From: Mycobacterium sp. 4858 | GTDB lineage: Bacteria > Actinomycetota > Actinomycetes > Mycobacteriales > Mycobacteriaceae | Assembly: GCF_900240975.1 (NCBI RefSeq) | Contig: NZ_LT968775.1 | Coordinates: 1,364,001 to 1,428,000 of the forward strand | DNA length: 64,000 bases | Reading direction: 5' to 3' | Part shown: positions 27,888 to 36,701 of the stretch, in pieces | Layout: each line of letters opens with the position of its first letter | Numbering within the stretch: position 1 is the stretch's first letter | Made by a program: the position numbers and the translations under genes | The notes under the pieces: model-generated | What the model saw: only the letters and a program-made list of their open reading frames with translations | Databases searched by the model: none | What the model was told of the DNA's origin: nothing

Positions 27888-28661
27888 TCACGTGAGCACG
27901 TCGGGATCGGCCTTGATGGTCATCCTGGCGGCGCCCGCCCAGTACACGTCGGCGGCCCGTTCGACGAGCGACCGCTGCATGCCCACCATGTCCGACCAGT
28001 CCATGGCCACCGGCTGGATGCCGGTGAGCAGCACGTCGTAGGCCAGCTTGCAGACCCGTTCGATGGACGCGGCGCGGTAGACGGCCTCGGGCAGGGTGCG
28101 CCCGGTCGCGATGACGCCGTGGTTGGCCAGGATGGTCAGGTTGGCGGCGCCGATGCGGGCGGCCAGGTCGGCGGCGCGCGCCGGGCTGTCGACCTCGCCG
28201 TCGTAGGTGTCCACCAGGCACAGGTCGTCGAGAAAGAGCGAACCGGTCTGGTGCACCAATTCGGGCAGCCGGCCCAGCGCGGCGAGTACGCAGACGTAGT
28301 AGGGGTGGTTGTGGATGACCACCCGGGCGTCGTCGCGGACGCGGTGCAGCTCGGTGTGGATGTGGATCGCCGGGGTGACGTCCCAGCGGCCGCGCAGCAC
28401 CCGGGCGTCGGCGTCGACCACACAGATGTCGGACGCCGTGATCTCCTGCCACCACAGCCCCCACGGATTGACCAACATGTCCGTCTGGCCGTCGGGTTGC
28501 CAGGTGATGTGTCCGGCCATGTTCTCGGCGAACCCGATGGCGGCCAGGTGGCGGAAGGCCACCGCGAGCGCCTGCTCGTCGGACAGGTCGACCCCGATCG
28601 GGGGAACCACCGACGGTGCCCAGACCTCCAGGCCGCCCCGGCGCGCGTTAGGAGCATTCAT
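27888..28661 (-). CDS. Class II aldolase/adducin family protein
   Basis: A 257-residue zinc-type aldolase starting at ATG 28661 (MNAPNARRGG). Metal ligands are visible: the His pair in VIHNHPYYV and a third His in LANHGVIATG. The Glu/His region AIHIHTELHRV and MAGHITWQPDG supply the phosphate or carbonyl site. The family cleaves C-C bonds of phosphorylated sugars, or decarboxylates; in actinobacterial lipid clusters it probably acts on a non-sugar hydroxy-keto compound. Its start overlaps the stop of the acyl-CoA ligase gene by 14 bases, so they are coupled. Confidence 0.87.
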   Translation of the reverse strand: MNAPNARRGGLEVWAPSVVPPIGVDLSDEQALAVAFRHLAAIGFAENMAGHITWQPDGQTDMLVNPWGLWWQEITASDICVVDADARVLRGRWDVTPAIHIHTELHRVRDDARVVIHNHPYYVCVLAALGRLPELVHQTGSLFLDDLCLVDTYDGEVDSPARAADLAARIGAANLTILANHGVIATGRTLPEAVYRAASIERVCKLAYDVLLTGIQPVAMDWSDMVGMQRSLVERAADVYWAGAARMTIKADPDVLT

Positions 28662-30255
28662 GATCGGCCTCCGTTCTGGCTCGAATATCCTCGCGGAGCC
28701 GGCCTTTGGCAACCTTCCCGCCCGACGAGCGCGGGAGGTCGTCGACCACGATGAGCCGCTCGGGCAACAGCTCCTTGGACACTCCCAGCGCCAGCAGGTG
28801 TTCGACCAGCTCGGGCAGGTCGATCGTCGCCGAATCGACGAGTTCGGCGTAGAGGCAGACCCTTTCGCCGAACACCGGATCGGGCATCGCGACCGCCGCC
28901 GCCACCGCGATGGCGGGGTGGGTGGTGACGGCGTCCTCGACCTGCGTTGCGCTGATGTTCTTCCCCCCGCGCAGGATGAAGTCGGAGGTTCGCCCGGTGA
29001 CGGTCAGATACCCATCCGCGTCGATTTCGCAGAGGTCCCCCATGCGCATCCAGCCGTCTCGGGTGAACAACTTGTCGTGATCGGTCCCGCCGAGATAGCC
29101 GAGGCTGGTCGCCGGGCCGCGGCAGGCCGGCTGACCTTTGCCCGTCGCGGTCACGTCCCTGTCCCCGTCGAAGAGCCGGACCGCCATTTCGGGCACGATC
29201 CGGCCGCCGGTGCGCAGTCGGCGTTCTCGCGTGTCGTCGAGGCTGGTGGCGCTCAGCATCCCGGTTTCGTTCGAGCCGTAGAACTGCAGGATCTTGGCGC
29301 CGGTGAGCTCCTCGAACTCGGCGGCCGGCCGGTACGGCAGCGCCTCGCCGCCGGTGAACACGACGCGCAGCGAGCTCAGGTCATGGTCGCGGGTCGCGGG
29401 ATCCGCCATCAGCATGGTCAACTGCGTACTGACACAGCACAATACGGTGGCCCGGTGCCGGGATATCGCCTCGCAGGCCGCCCCCGTGCTGAACCGTCCC
29501 AGAATGACCGCGGTGGCGCCCAGATAGATAGGCGTGGTGTGGCTGGTCCACAACCCGAAGCCGAACGGCATCGGGATGACCGGCAGGAAAACGTCTTCCG
29601 GCGTCAGCAGCCCGTTGGCGACGGCCTTCTGGTGGAAGTAATACCAACGGTTCTGGGTGTGCACCACGCACTTGGGCTGGCCGGTGGTCCCCGAGGTGGA
29701 GTTGATGAGGAAGACATCGTCGGGCCCGAGCCGGGATTCGGCGCCAAGCGCCTTGGGCGCCACCCGCACGTCGAGTCGTGGCGCGCCGGCGTCCGTGCTC
29801 AACATCAGCGTGGGGAGCGCAAGCTCGCCGGCGACGGCCGCCGCGGTATCGCCGCGCTGCGGGTCGCTGATCAGGATGTGCGGCTGGGCGCTGCGCAGTA
29901 TCGCCGCGACCTCACGGGCTCCGGCGCGCGCGCCGATGCCGACGACGACGGCCCCGCAGCGCTCGATCGCCACGAACAGCACGTGCAGGGCAGCGGAGTC
30001 GCCGTGCCACACCGCGACCCGGTCGCCGGGAGCCGCGCCCGCGCCGGCCAGGCTTTCGGCCAAATCGGTCGCAATGCTGTCGAATTCGCGCCACGTCAAC
30101 GATGCCCCGGGGTGGTCGACGTAGGCGGGGCGATCCGGGAACCGTTCGGCGTTGGAACGCACCGTGTCCGACAATGTCGTGTCAGACCACCATCCGGCAG
30201 CCCGAAACCGGGCCGAGTCCTCGGCACTGAACGCCGGCGAGGACTCGATCTCCAT
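28648..30255 (-). CDS. Acyl-CoA synthetase / aryl-acid CoA ligase (ANL superfamily)
   Basis: The 535-residue adenylate-forming enzyme activates a carboxylic acid with ATP and transfers it to CoA. Core motifs are NSTSGTTGQPKCVVHT (P-loop-like, about residues 183-198), FYGSNETGM (A5), MRMGDLCEIDADGYLTVTGRTSDFILRGGKNIS (A7-A8 hinge), and the C-terminal catalytic Lys in SSGGKVAKGRLRE. The short N-terminal part and hinge suggest the benzoate/aryl-acid CoA ligase subgroup more than a long-chain FadD. It leads the minus-strand aldolase-amidohydrolase-methyltransferase operon. Confidence 0.9.
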   Translation of the reverse strand: MEIESSPAFSAEDSARFRAAGWWSDTTLSDTVRSNAERFPDRPAYVDHPGASLTWREFDSIATDLAESLAGAGAAPGDRVAVWHGDSAALHVLFVAIERCGAVVVGIGARAGAREVAAILRSAQPHILISDPQRGDTAAAVAGELALPTLMLSTDAGAPRLDVRVAPKALGAESRLGPDDVFLINSTSGTTGQPKCVVHTQNRWYYFHQKAVANGLLTPEDVFLPVIPMPFGFGLWTSHTTPIYLGATAVILGRFSTGAACEAISRHRATVLCCVSTQLTMLMADPATRDHDLSSLRVVFTGGEALPYRPAAEFEELTGAKILQFYGSNETGMLSATSLDDTRERRLRTGGRIVPEMAVRLFDGDRDVTATGKGQPACRGPATSLGYLGGTDHDKLFTRDGWMRMGDLCEIDADGYLTVTGRTSDFILRGGKNISATQVEDAVTTHPAIAVAAAVAMPDPVFGERVCLYAELVDSATIDLPELVEHLLALGVSKELLPERLIVVDDLPRSSGGKVAKGRLREDIRARTEADHECS

Positions 30256-30303
30256 CAGCCGATGATAGGAAAGCGGCCGGCGGCCTCGTCGGGTAACGGC
30301 CCC

Positions 30304-30603
30304 CTAGGGGTTCTCCGGGGCCGGCGCGGCCGCGTCGTGTTGCGGGTCGCTAACGGGGCCCGGAGGACGGGGGCGCGGCTTATGGCAGTTGCGCGTGCAA
30401 CCGCAGTTGAGGCCGATGATGCAGCCGCCCCCGCCGGCGGGTTGGACCGGCAGGGCGCCGCCCGGGGCAGGCGGGGGCGGGGTCACGCTCGACGAAGAAG
30501 CGGCCGCCACGGCCACGTCGCCGGCCGACCAACCGAACGCCACGACCAGCGCGGCCCCGCAGGCGCACAGCGCCATGGCCGTCCTGCTTCGCCCGTTCCC
30601 CAC
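30304..30603 (-). CDS. Small secreted Cys-containing protein
   Basis: From GTG 30603 the product is 99 residues: a signal-like segment (AMALCACGAALVVAFGWSAGDVAVA), then a Pro-rich linker and the motif CIIGLNCGCTRNCHKPRP, whose four Cys and one His could form disulphides or bind metal. TAGAGT (minus strand, 30612-30617) lies 8 bases before the GTG, the spacing of a leaderless mycobacterial promoter. An in-frame ATG at 30579 would leave a shorter signal peptide. Function unknown; it is upstream of no clear partner. Confidence 0.6.
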   Translation of the reverse strand: MGNGRSRTAMALCACGAALVVAFGWSAGDVAVAAASSSSVTPPPPAPGGALPVQPAGGGGCIIGLNCGCTRNCHKPRPRPPGPVSDPQHDAAAPAPENP

Positions 30604-30812
30604 GCCTGACCACTCTAGTAACTCGCGTCGCCACGCGCAGAACACGCGCGCACTTCAAAGGACACTCCAAGAACTCGTCAAGGATCCGCCAAGGGCAGCC
30701 GCTCACGGTGAAGCAGCCCGGCGCCCTTGGGATCGGTAGCGCCGGGGGTGGTTTGCACTTGCCACAAGACGCTGCCGCCGACGGCGGCGAACTACACGGA
30801 GGTACACCGCGG

Positions 30813-31172
30813 ATGAAAACAAAGGTCGTCGTGCTGCTGGCCGGCGGGCTGCTCGCGCTGGTTCTGCTGACGCGCTATTTCGCGCTGAGCCGAGCCGGCA
30901 TGCCGCTGGAGTGGATGCTCTACCTCGGCCTGCCGATCACGGGCGCCGGCGTGCTGTTCGCCCTGCGGCTCATCGACCTGGGCGCTGGATGGACCACCAA
31001 GGGCGGCACCGTGCAGCACCACGGCGGGCTGCACGCCCGCCCGGCCGCGCTCCCGCTGTCGGAGCCGCCGGCTCCCGAACGCCTCAGACAATTGGAGCAG
31101 CTGCACGCCCGGGGCGCGATCTCCGACACCGAGTACAGCGCGCAGCGCCTACAGATCATCGCCAACATGTAG
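30813..31172 (+). CDS. Small membrane protein with C-terminal SHOCT domain
   Basis: The ATG at 30813 follows GGAGG and gives 119 residues. Two hydrophobic helices (VVVLLAGGLLALVLLTRYFAL and LEWMLYLGLPITGAGVLFALRLI) are followed by a cytoplasmic tail ending in LRQLEQLHARGAISDTEYSAQRLQ, the short SHOCT motif found at the C-terminus of many bacterial membrane and PH-domain proteins and thought to mediate oligomerisation. Its last 24 bases overlap the end of the convergent membrane-protein gene. Confidence 0.72.
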   Translation: MKTKVVVLLAGGLLALVLLTRYFALSRAGMPLEWMLYLGLPITGAGVLFALRLIDLGAGWTTKGGTVQHHGGLHARPAALPLSEPPAPERLRQLEQLHARGAISDTEYSAQRLQIIANM

Positions 31173-31673
31173 CCCGGGCACCCGCCCCGGCCGCGTGCCC
31201 GCCGTTGCCAGCCGGACCGCGTAGACGGCGGCGCTGACCCCGAACATCGCCGCGGTCAACAGCAACCAGCGGCCCAGAAAGGGGTCCTGGGTCTGACCGG
31301 TCGCCGCCGAATAGGTCGCGGCGCCCTGTCTGATGATGCCGGGCAGGAACACCAGCAGCGTCAGAACGGCGCCCAATGCCGGCACCCGGATGTGGTTGAC
31401 CACCGGGACGCGAGGCGGCGCGAGCCGCGCGACGGTCCGCGACAGCAGCCCGTCGAGCAGCGCATAGACCGGGAACAGCACCAGGTCGTGGGCGACGATC
31501 GCCGCGGCGAACCACACGATGATCGACTGCCACCACACCTGCGGGTTCCACAGCGCGGCCGGCCCCACGGTGGCCACCACGTAGCCCAAGAGCGCGAACC
31601 CGGCGACCAGGATCAGCAGGTGCAGCGGGCGCGATCCGTAGAGCCTGACGAAATGGGTTCGGGCGCTACCCAT
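31149..31673 (-). CDS. Integral membrane protein downstream of the sulfite-oxidase fusion
   Basis: Starting at ATG 31673 (MGSARTHFVRLYG) the product is 174 residues with about four hydrophobic helices (LHLLILVAGFALLGYVVATV, IIVWFAAAIVAHDLVLFPVYALL, LGAVLTLLVFLPGII, WLLLTAAMFGVSAAVYAV). No family is recognised. Its start overlaps the stop of the molybdopterin fusion gene by 8 bases, so the two are translationally coupled; a role as membrane partner of that enzyme is inferred from this alone. Confidence 0.7.
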   Translation of the reverse strand: MGSARTHFVRLYGSRPLHLLILVAGFALLGYVVATVGPAALWNPQVWWQSIIVWFAAAIVAHDLVLFPVYALLDGLLSRTVARLAPPRVPVVNHIRVPALGAVLTLLVFLPGIIRQGAATYSAATGQTQDPFLGRWLLLTAAMFGVSAAVYAVRLATAGTRPGRVPGLHVGDDL

Positions 31674-33033
31674 TCGCGGCCGCCCGGAAGGCGATGGACT
31701 CCACCCACTTGGTGTTGTGCACCCCGGGCAGCGCCGGCACGATGACGCGCGCCGGGAAGCCGTGATCCGGGGACAGATCCGTTCCGTTGACACGCAACGC
31801 CAGCAGCGCGTCGGGGTGCAGCACCTGGCTCCCCTGCAGTGTGGCGCGGCCGAACGCCCCGGAGCGCTCCAGCGAGGAGACGTGCGCCGCTTCCGGGGCG
31901 GACACGCCGGCGAGGCGGGCCAGGTCCGCCAGTCGCACCCCGGTCCAGGTTTGGGTGGTGGACCAGCCTTCCACGCAGGCGATCGGCAGCACGGCGGTGT
32001 GCTGCGGCATGGCGAGCAGCGCGGAGCGGTCCAGCGTGACGGGGGCCGCGCCCCCGCGCAGGGTCAGCCGCCACCGCTCGCCGGCGTTCGCGGCGGAAAT
32101 CCCGGCCACGGTGGCGGTGCGATTGACCTCGAAGTCGTTGGGCCCGTCACCGCGGCTGCGCCCGCGCGGCAGCAGCAGCGCGGCGGGCCGCGCGTAGCCA
32201 CCCAGCGTCTGGCCCGCCGTGATGACCGCCATGAACAGCGCTCCGCCGCCCACCAGCGCCAGGGCGCCCCGGCGGCTGACCGTCGCGGGGTGCGGGTCGG
32301 CGGCGACCAATCCGTCCGGATCCCGCGCCTGCGCCGTCGTCTCGGCACGCCCCGTGCGCAGGACGTCCCGCGGTGAGATCGAGCGGAGGCCCGCCCACAT
32401 GGCCGGGATCTTGATCGCGATATGCACGACGAAACCGGCGATGAACACCCACGCGCCGAAGTAGTGCGCCGTGTAGAAGCTGAAGCCGAAGATGTAGTCG
32501 TATTGAATGTTCAGCACGCCCGTGACGATCTCGAACAGGACGCCGCCGACCAGCATCAGCAGCGAAACCCGTTCCAGCAGTTGGGCGATCGATCGGGCGG
32601 GCGGCCACGCGAACAACCTCGGTATCACCGACCAGAGTTTGGCCAGCACCACCGGGATCAGAACCAGCCCGAGTCCGACATGCAGGCCCTGGGTCAGCCG
32701 GTACAGCCAGGGCGGGTTGGTGGGCCAATCGAACGTCGGCAGCTTCAACCACCCCACGTCGCCGGGGATGGCCTGGCCGAACCGCGGCCCGTAGGCGATG
32801 TACGACAGCAGGCCGGTGATGATAACGATCGGCAGCGTCACCAGCAGCACCGAACCGAACACGGAAGTCAGCCACGGTCCCCGCAGCGGGCTGCGCCACC
32901 GCTGCGCACGCCCGACCCCCGGGGGCGGGTGTTCGTCCAGCAGACGCCACAGGCGCGACGGAAACCCGTAGCCCCGGGAATCATCTGTCGGCCCGGTGTC
33001 CCGGGTGTCGGACCTGCGGCTGCGGTGCATCAT
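31666..33033 (-). CDS. Cytochrome b561-like membrane domain fused to sulfite-oxidase-type molybdopterin domain
   Basis: The 455-residue fusion has residues 50-220 with at least four hydrophobic helices and several His (GLHVGLGLV, FYTAHYFGAW, GFVVHIAIKI) suited to haem b binding. Then comes a twin-Arg-like stretch (SRRGALALVGGGALFMAVI, about 254-272). The rest is a sulfite-oxidase/YedY (MsrP)-like molybdopterin domain with the Mo-ligating Cys in ACVEGWSTTQTW (about 352) and later GFPARVIVPALPGVHNTKWV. It probably passes electrons between a haem and an extracytoplasmic Mo centre. The usual arrangement is two separate genes. Confidence 0.85.
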   Translation of the reverse strand: MMHRSRRSDTRDTGPTDDSRGYGFPSRLWRLLDEHPPPGVGRAQRWRSPLRGPWLTSVFGSVLLVTLPIVIITGLLSYIAYGPRFGQAIPGDVGWLKLPTFDWPTNPPWLYRLTQGLHVGLGLVLIPVVLAKLWSVIPRLFAWPPARSIAQLLERVSLLMLVGGVLFEIVTGVLNIQYDYIFGFSFYTAHYFGAWVFIAGFVVHIAIKIPAMWAGLRSISPRDVLRTGRAETTAQARDPDGLVAADPHPATVSRRGALALVGGGALFMAVITAGQTLGGYARPAALLLPRGRSRGDGPNDFEVNRTATVAGISAANAGERWRLTLRGGAAPVTLDRSALLAMPQHTAVLPIACVEGWSTTQTWTGVRLADLARLAGVSAPEAAHVSSLERSGAFGRATLQGSQVLHPDALLALRVNGTDLSPDHGFPARVIVPALPGVHNTKWVESIAFRAAANG

Positions 33034-33109
33034 CGATGATCATCCACGACCGGGCGGCGAAAAGGGTTCAGATCCGGCGCCTGTTCACACGGTGGCAGTC
33101 TGGCGCTGG

Positions 33110-33850
33110 CTAGCCCTGAACGGTGGGCCGAATGGTGATGTCGCCGATCTCGACGTCGTGCGGTTGTTCGATCGCGAAGGCGATGGCCCGCGCCACCGCC
33201 GCTGGCGGGAGGCCGAAGTCGGTCATGTTGCGGCGGATCTGCGCGCGCACCTCCGCGTCGTCAATGGAGCTGTCGAGTTGGGTGTCGACGAATCCCGGTG
33301 AGATCGACGTGGTCCGGATGACACCGTCGGTCGATTCCTGGCGCAGGCCCTCCATCAACGTGCGAACGGCGTTCTTCGTGGCGGCGTACACCGCCATGGT
33401 GGGGACGATCTTCAGCCCCGCGGTCGACACCGTCGTGACGAAGTGGCCGCGTCCCTGGCGCCGAAACACCGGCAGCGCCGCCGCGATCCCGTGCAGGACG
33501 CCCCGCAGGTTGACGTCGATCATCGCCGACCATCCGTCGACGTCGAGATCGGACATCGGCCCGATCTTGCTGATGCCGGCGTTGCTCACCAGGACGTCGA
33601 GCCGGCCGAACTCGCCGGTTGCCGCGGCGACCAGTCGCTCGAGGTCTTCGCGCCGCGAGACGTCGGTCTCGCAGGCGATGGCTTGTCCGCCGCGGTCGCG
33701 TATCCGTCGTGCGGTGTCGTCGAGGCGCTCGACCCGCCGAGCGCCCAGGGCCACCCGCGCTCCGCGCTCGGCGAGCAGGAGGGCGGTCGCCTCCCCGATG
33801 CCACTGCTTGCGCCGGTGATGGCCACGACCTGCCCGTCGATCCCCGCCAT
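33110..33850 (-). CDS. Short-chain dehydrogenase/reductase
   Basis: A 246-residue classical SDR with TGASSGIGEA (residues 12-21), LGARRVERL after the second strand (NADP-type Arg), SNAG at about 90-93, Ser in VSTAG, and catalytic Tyr-x3-Lys in YAATKNA. Substrate unknown. It is a free-standing gene between the molybdopterin fusion and the desaturase, with gaps of about 70 bases on each side. Confidence 0.9.
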   Translation of the reverse strand: MAGIDGQVVAITGASSGIGEATALLLAERGARVALGARRVERLDDTARRIRDRGGQAIACETDVSRREDLERLVAAATGEFGRLDVLVSNAGISKIGPMSDLDVDGWSAMIDVNLRGVLHGIAAALPVFRRQGRGHFVTTVSTAGLKIVPTMAVYAATKNAVRTLMEGLRQESTDGVIRTTSISPGFVDTQLDSSIDDAEVRAQIRRNMTDFGLPPAAVARAIAFAIEQPHDVEIGDITIRPTVQG

Positions 33851-33917
33851 TGCGCTCCCTGAGTCGTGTCCGAATCCCGTTGCGGGTTAAGGCTACTCGG
33901 GGCGCCCGGCCGTCGCG

Positions 33918-35324
33918 TCAGTCCTCGCCGCGCGGTGGCGGCTCCACCTCGACACCGGTGGCCTCGTGTTCGGGACCCGCCGCCGGGTGCTCGGCCGGGA
34001 CGCGGTCGCGGAACCGCGTGCCCTCACTGGGCCGCCCCGGATCCGGCCGGTGGACGTTGCCGCGGTAGGGACCCGGCTTCGGCCGGGACCTTCCGCCCGG
34101 GAAGGCCAGCCGGAAGATGCTGCGGTGCACCATCAACCACTGCTTGCCGAACCGGCCGGAGTTGTAGGGCAGTTCGTAGCGTTCGCAGATGTCCTTGACC
34201 TGCGGCGCGATCTCCGAGTATCGGCTGCTCGGCATGTCCGGGTAGAGGTGGTGCTCGACCTGGTAACCGAGATTGCCGCTGATGATGTGGAACAGCGGGC
34301 TGCCGTCGATGTTCGCGGCGCCGAGCAATTGGCGTACATACCAACCGCCGCGCGTCTCGTTCTCGACTTCCTCCTGCGTGAACGTGTAGGTCTGGTCCGG
34401 GAAGTGGCCGCAGAAAATGATCGCGTGCGCCCACACGTTGCGGATCAGGTTGGCGACCGCGTCGGCGCCCAGCGTGCGCAGGTAGGTGCTTTCCACGCCG
34501 GGCAACACCTTGTCGAGGAAGGCGGCCGCCGCGCCGACCCGGCCGCGGGTCGACACCTTGCGGAGCCTCCTGCCCAGGCGCGACTCGGCCGGCTGGCCGA
34601 GTCGGCCGCGCAACGCCAACTGCGCGAGCCCGAATGCCCCGGCACTGATCAGCGGCCAGCCGAGGTAGTCCTTGTAGATCTGCGCCCGCGCCTTGACCCC
34701 GATGCCTTTCAGGTCCTTGCGCACCTCCGACCACGGCTTCTCGCGCTTGCGGATGGCCTCGATGTCCATGTCGTGGACGGCCACTCCCCACTCGAACAGG
34801 AGGGTGAGCAGCAGGTTGTAGATCGGCTGGAACAGGAACCGGGGCTCCCATTTCTGGTTCGGGTCGATCCGCATGATCTCGTACCCGAGGTCCTTGTCCT
34901 TGCCGAGAATGTTGGTGAAGGTGTGGTGAATGTAGTTGTGCGAGTGCTTCCACGACTCCGCGGTCGACGCCGTGTCCCAGTCCCAGACCGAGGAGTGGAT
35001 GTCGGGGTCGTTCATCCAATCCCATTGCCCGTGCATGACGTTGTGGCCGATCTCCATGTTCTCCAGGATCTTGGCCATGGACAGACAGGCGGTGCCGAGC
35101 AGCCACGCGGTCTTCGAGCGCGACGCCAGCAACAGCACCCGGCCGGCCACCACGATCTGTCGCTGCGCCGAGATGACGTTCTTGATGTAGCGCCGGTCGC
35201 GGTCGCCGAGGTCGGCGAACACCTCGTCGTGGATGGCGTCGAATTCCTTCGCGAGCTTTTCGAGTTCTTGTTCCCCAAGGCGGGAAAGCGGTGATTCCAC
35301 AGTCTTTTTCACGGCAGTCGTCAT
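33918..35324 (-). CDS. desA3: Membrane fatty-acid (stearoyl-CoA) desaturase, DesA3 type
   Basis: This 468-residue membrane di-iron desaturase inserts a double bond into acyl-CoA (oleate synthesis in mycobacteria). The three His boxes are GHNVMHGQ (about residues 93-100), HSHNYIHHT (about 127-135) and GYQVEHHLYP (about 352-361), the last with the QxxHH form of this family. Hydrophobic segments lie between the boxes. The Pro/Arg-rich C-terminal tail of some 60 residues is low complexity. The ferredoxin reductase gene begins the operon 17 bases upstream, the same pairing as M. tuberculosis DesA3 with Rv3230c, which supplies electrons. Confidence 0.92.
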   Translation of the reverse strand: MTTAVKKTVESPLSRLGEQELEKLAKEFDAIHDEVFADLGDRDRRYIKNVISAQRQIVVAGRVLLLASRSKTAWLLGTACLSMAKILENMEIGHNVMHGQWDWMNDPDIHSSVWDWDTASTAESWKHSHNYIHHTFTNILGKDKDLGYEIMRIDPNQKWEPRFLFQPIYNLLLTLLFEWGVAVHDMDIEAIRKREKPWSEVRKDLKGIGVKARAQIYKDYLGWPLISAGAFGLAQLALRGRLGQPAESRLGRRLRKVSTRGRVGAAAAFLDKVLPGVESTYLRTLGADAVANLIRNVWAHAIIFCGHFPDQTYTFTQEEVENETRGGWYVRQLLGAANIDGSPLFHIISGNLGYQVEHHLYPDMPSSRYSEIAPQVKDICERYELPYNSGRFGKQWLMVHRSIFRLAFPGGRSRPKPGPYRGNVHRPDPGRPSEGTRFRDRVPAEHPAAGPEHEATGVEVEPPPRGED

Positions 35325-35340
35325 AAGCCGCTCCTTTCGA

Positions 35341-36438
35341 TCAGAGTTCGAGTTCGACGTCGCCCTCGGCGGTGTTGATGCAGATCCGGACGTCCTGCTC
35401 GATCGGTTCGATCACGTCACCCGAGCGCAGGTCGCGCAGCTTGCCCGATTTCAGCGTCCCGACGCAGGTATGGCAGATTCCGATGCGACAGCCGTAGGCG
35501 AGGTTGAGACCCGCCTTCTCGCCCGCCTCGAGAATCGATGTCCCACCGTCACATTCGACTTCCTTGTCACTGTCGAGGAAGCAGACGGTGCCGCCCTCGC
35601 CGGCGTTGGCGTCGCCGCCGATCTTCGGTTGGAACCGCTCGAAGTGCAGGCGGTCCCGATCGCCGTTGTCCTCCCAGTGCTCGATCAGCGCGTCGAGCAT
35701 CTCGCCGGGCCCCGAGCAGAAGGCCTCGCGCTGACGCCAGTCCGGGCACACGTCGTCCAGGTCGGCGGGCGAAAGTCTGCCCTGTTCGGAGGTGAGGCGC
35801 AGGTCCAGCCGCATTCCCGGGTGCCGCTTTTCGAGCTCTTCCAAGGCGGGCAGGAACATCGCCTGTTCGCGGGTTCGCGCGGAATGCAGGACCACCGCGT
35901 CGCGCAATTGCCCGCGATGGTCCAGGTCGCGCAGCATGCTGATGATCGGTGTGATGCCGCTTCCGGCGCTGATGAACAACAGCTTGTCCGGCAGCGGCTC
36001 GGGCAGCGTGAAGACGCCTTCGATCTCGCCCAGCCGCACCAGGTCCCCCGGCTGGATCTTGTGCACGAGATACGGCGACACCACGCCGCCGTCGACCCGC
36101 TTCGGCGTGACGCTGATCAGCCCGTCTTCGGGCCTGGGATCCGACGTGAGCGAGTAGGCGCGCCAGTGGTAGACGCCGTCGATGACCACACCGAGGCGCA
36201 CGTACTGACCGGGCTTGTGGCCGGGCCATTCGTAGCCGGGCCGGATGAGAATGCTGGCCGCTTCCGAGCCCTGCTGCTCGATGCCGTCGACCTTTCCGCG
36301 TAGCTCCTTGGTGGTCCACAGCGGGTTGATCATCTCGAGGTAGTCATCCGGCTGCAGCGGGCTGAACAACCGCCGCACCGCCCGCAGGAACAACCGCCGT
36401 CCCCATGGGACCTGGGGCTGGGCGCCGCGTTCTGCCAT
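35341..36438 (-). CDS. Ferredoxin-reductase-type electron donor to the desaturase (Rv3230c-like)
   Basis: From ATG 36438 the product is 365 residues. It contains an FAD-binding barrel (RPGYEWPGHKPGQYVRLGV, then HWRAYSLTS), an NAD domain (LLFISAGSGITPIISMLRDL), and a C-terminal plant-type 2Fe-2S ferredoxin domain with AYGCRIGICHTCVGTLKSG plus the fourth Cys in DVRICINTAEGD. It moves electrons from NADPH through FAD and the cluster to DesA3. A GTG at 36453 would overlap the palindromic operator, so I use the ATG. Confidence 0.92.
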   Translation of the reverse strand: MAERGAQPQVPWGRRLFLRAVRRLFSPLQPDDYLEMINPLWTTKELRGKVDGIEQQGSEAASILIRPGYEWPGHKPGQYVRLGVVIDGVYHWRAYSLTSDPRPEDGLISVTPKRVDGGVVSPYLVHKIQPGDLVRLGEIEGVFTLPEPLPDKLLFISAGSGITPIISMLRDLDHRGQLRDAVVLHSARTREQAMFLPALEELEKRHPGMRLDLRLTSEQGRLSPADLDDVCPDWRQREAFCSGPGEMLDALIEHWEDNGDRDRLHFERFQPKIGGDANAGEGGTVCFLDSDKEVECDGGTSILEAGEKAGLNLAYGCRIGICHTCVGTLKSGKLRDLRSGDVIEPIEQDVRICINTAEGDVELEL

Positions 36439-36447
36439 GTCGTCAGA

Positions 36448-36461
36448 GTACACAGGTGTAC
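36448..36461. promoter_or_regulatory. Perfect palindrome upstream of the desaturase operon
   Basis: GTACAC-AG-GTGTAC is a perfect 6-bp inverted repeat with a 2-base spacer, 9 bases before the reductase ATG. A TetR- or GntR-type lipid-responsive repressor is the likely binder; no such gene lies next to it. Confidence 0.55.
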
Positions 36462-36672
36462 ACTGAGTTCAAACGTCGATTTCGAATTAGCTTGTGGCGC
36501 TTTGCTTTGGCAGACCATCAATGACGACAGTAACGGCGCATGACTGTTCGCCCGTTGATATGGGTTTTGACCAGCCCCCCAGCCACGCGTACTTGTGACG
36601 TGCCCGGACTCCCCCTCGCCCAAACATTTGTTCAGAGAACTCTCAGGCGCCGCCCGCGCCGCCCGTCGCAGG

Positions 36673-36696
36673 CGCCTATTGTTCCGCCTATTGTTC
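36673..36696 (+). repeat. Two adjacent exact 12-bp repeats carrying a -10-like box before a leaderless GTG
   Basis: CGCCTATTGTTC occurs twice in direct, gapless order. Each copy holds TATTGT, which fits TANNNT. The box of the second copy (36689-36694) is exactly 7 bases before the GTG at 36702, the spacing of a leaderless mycobacterial promoter. The duplication therefore doubles a candidate -10 element. Confidence 0.6.
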
Positions 36697-36701
36697 GACG
36701 T

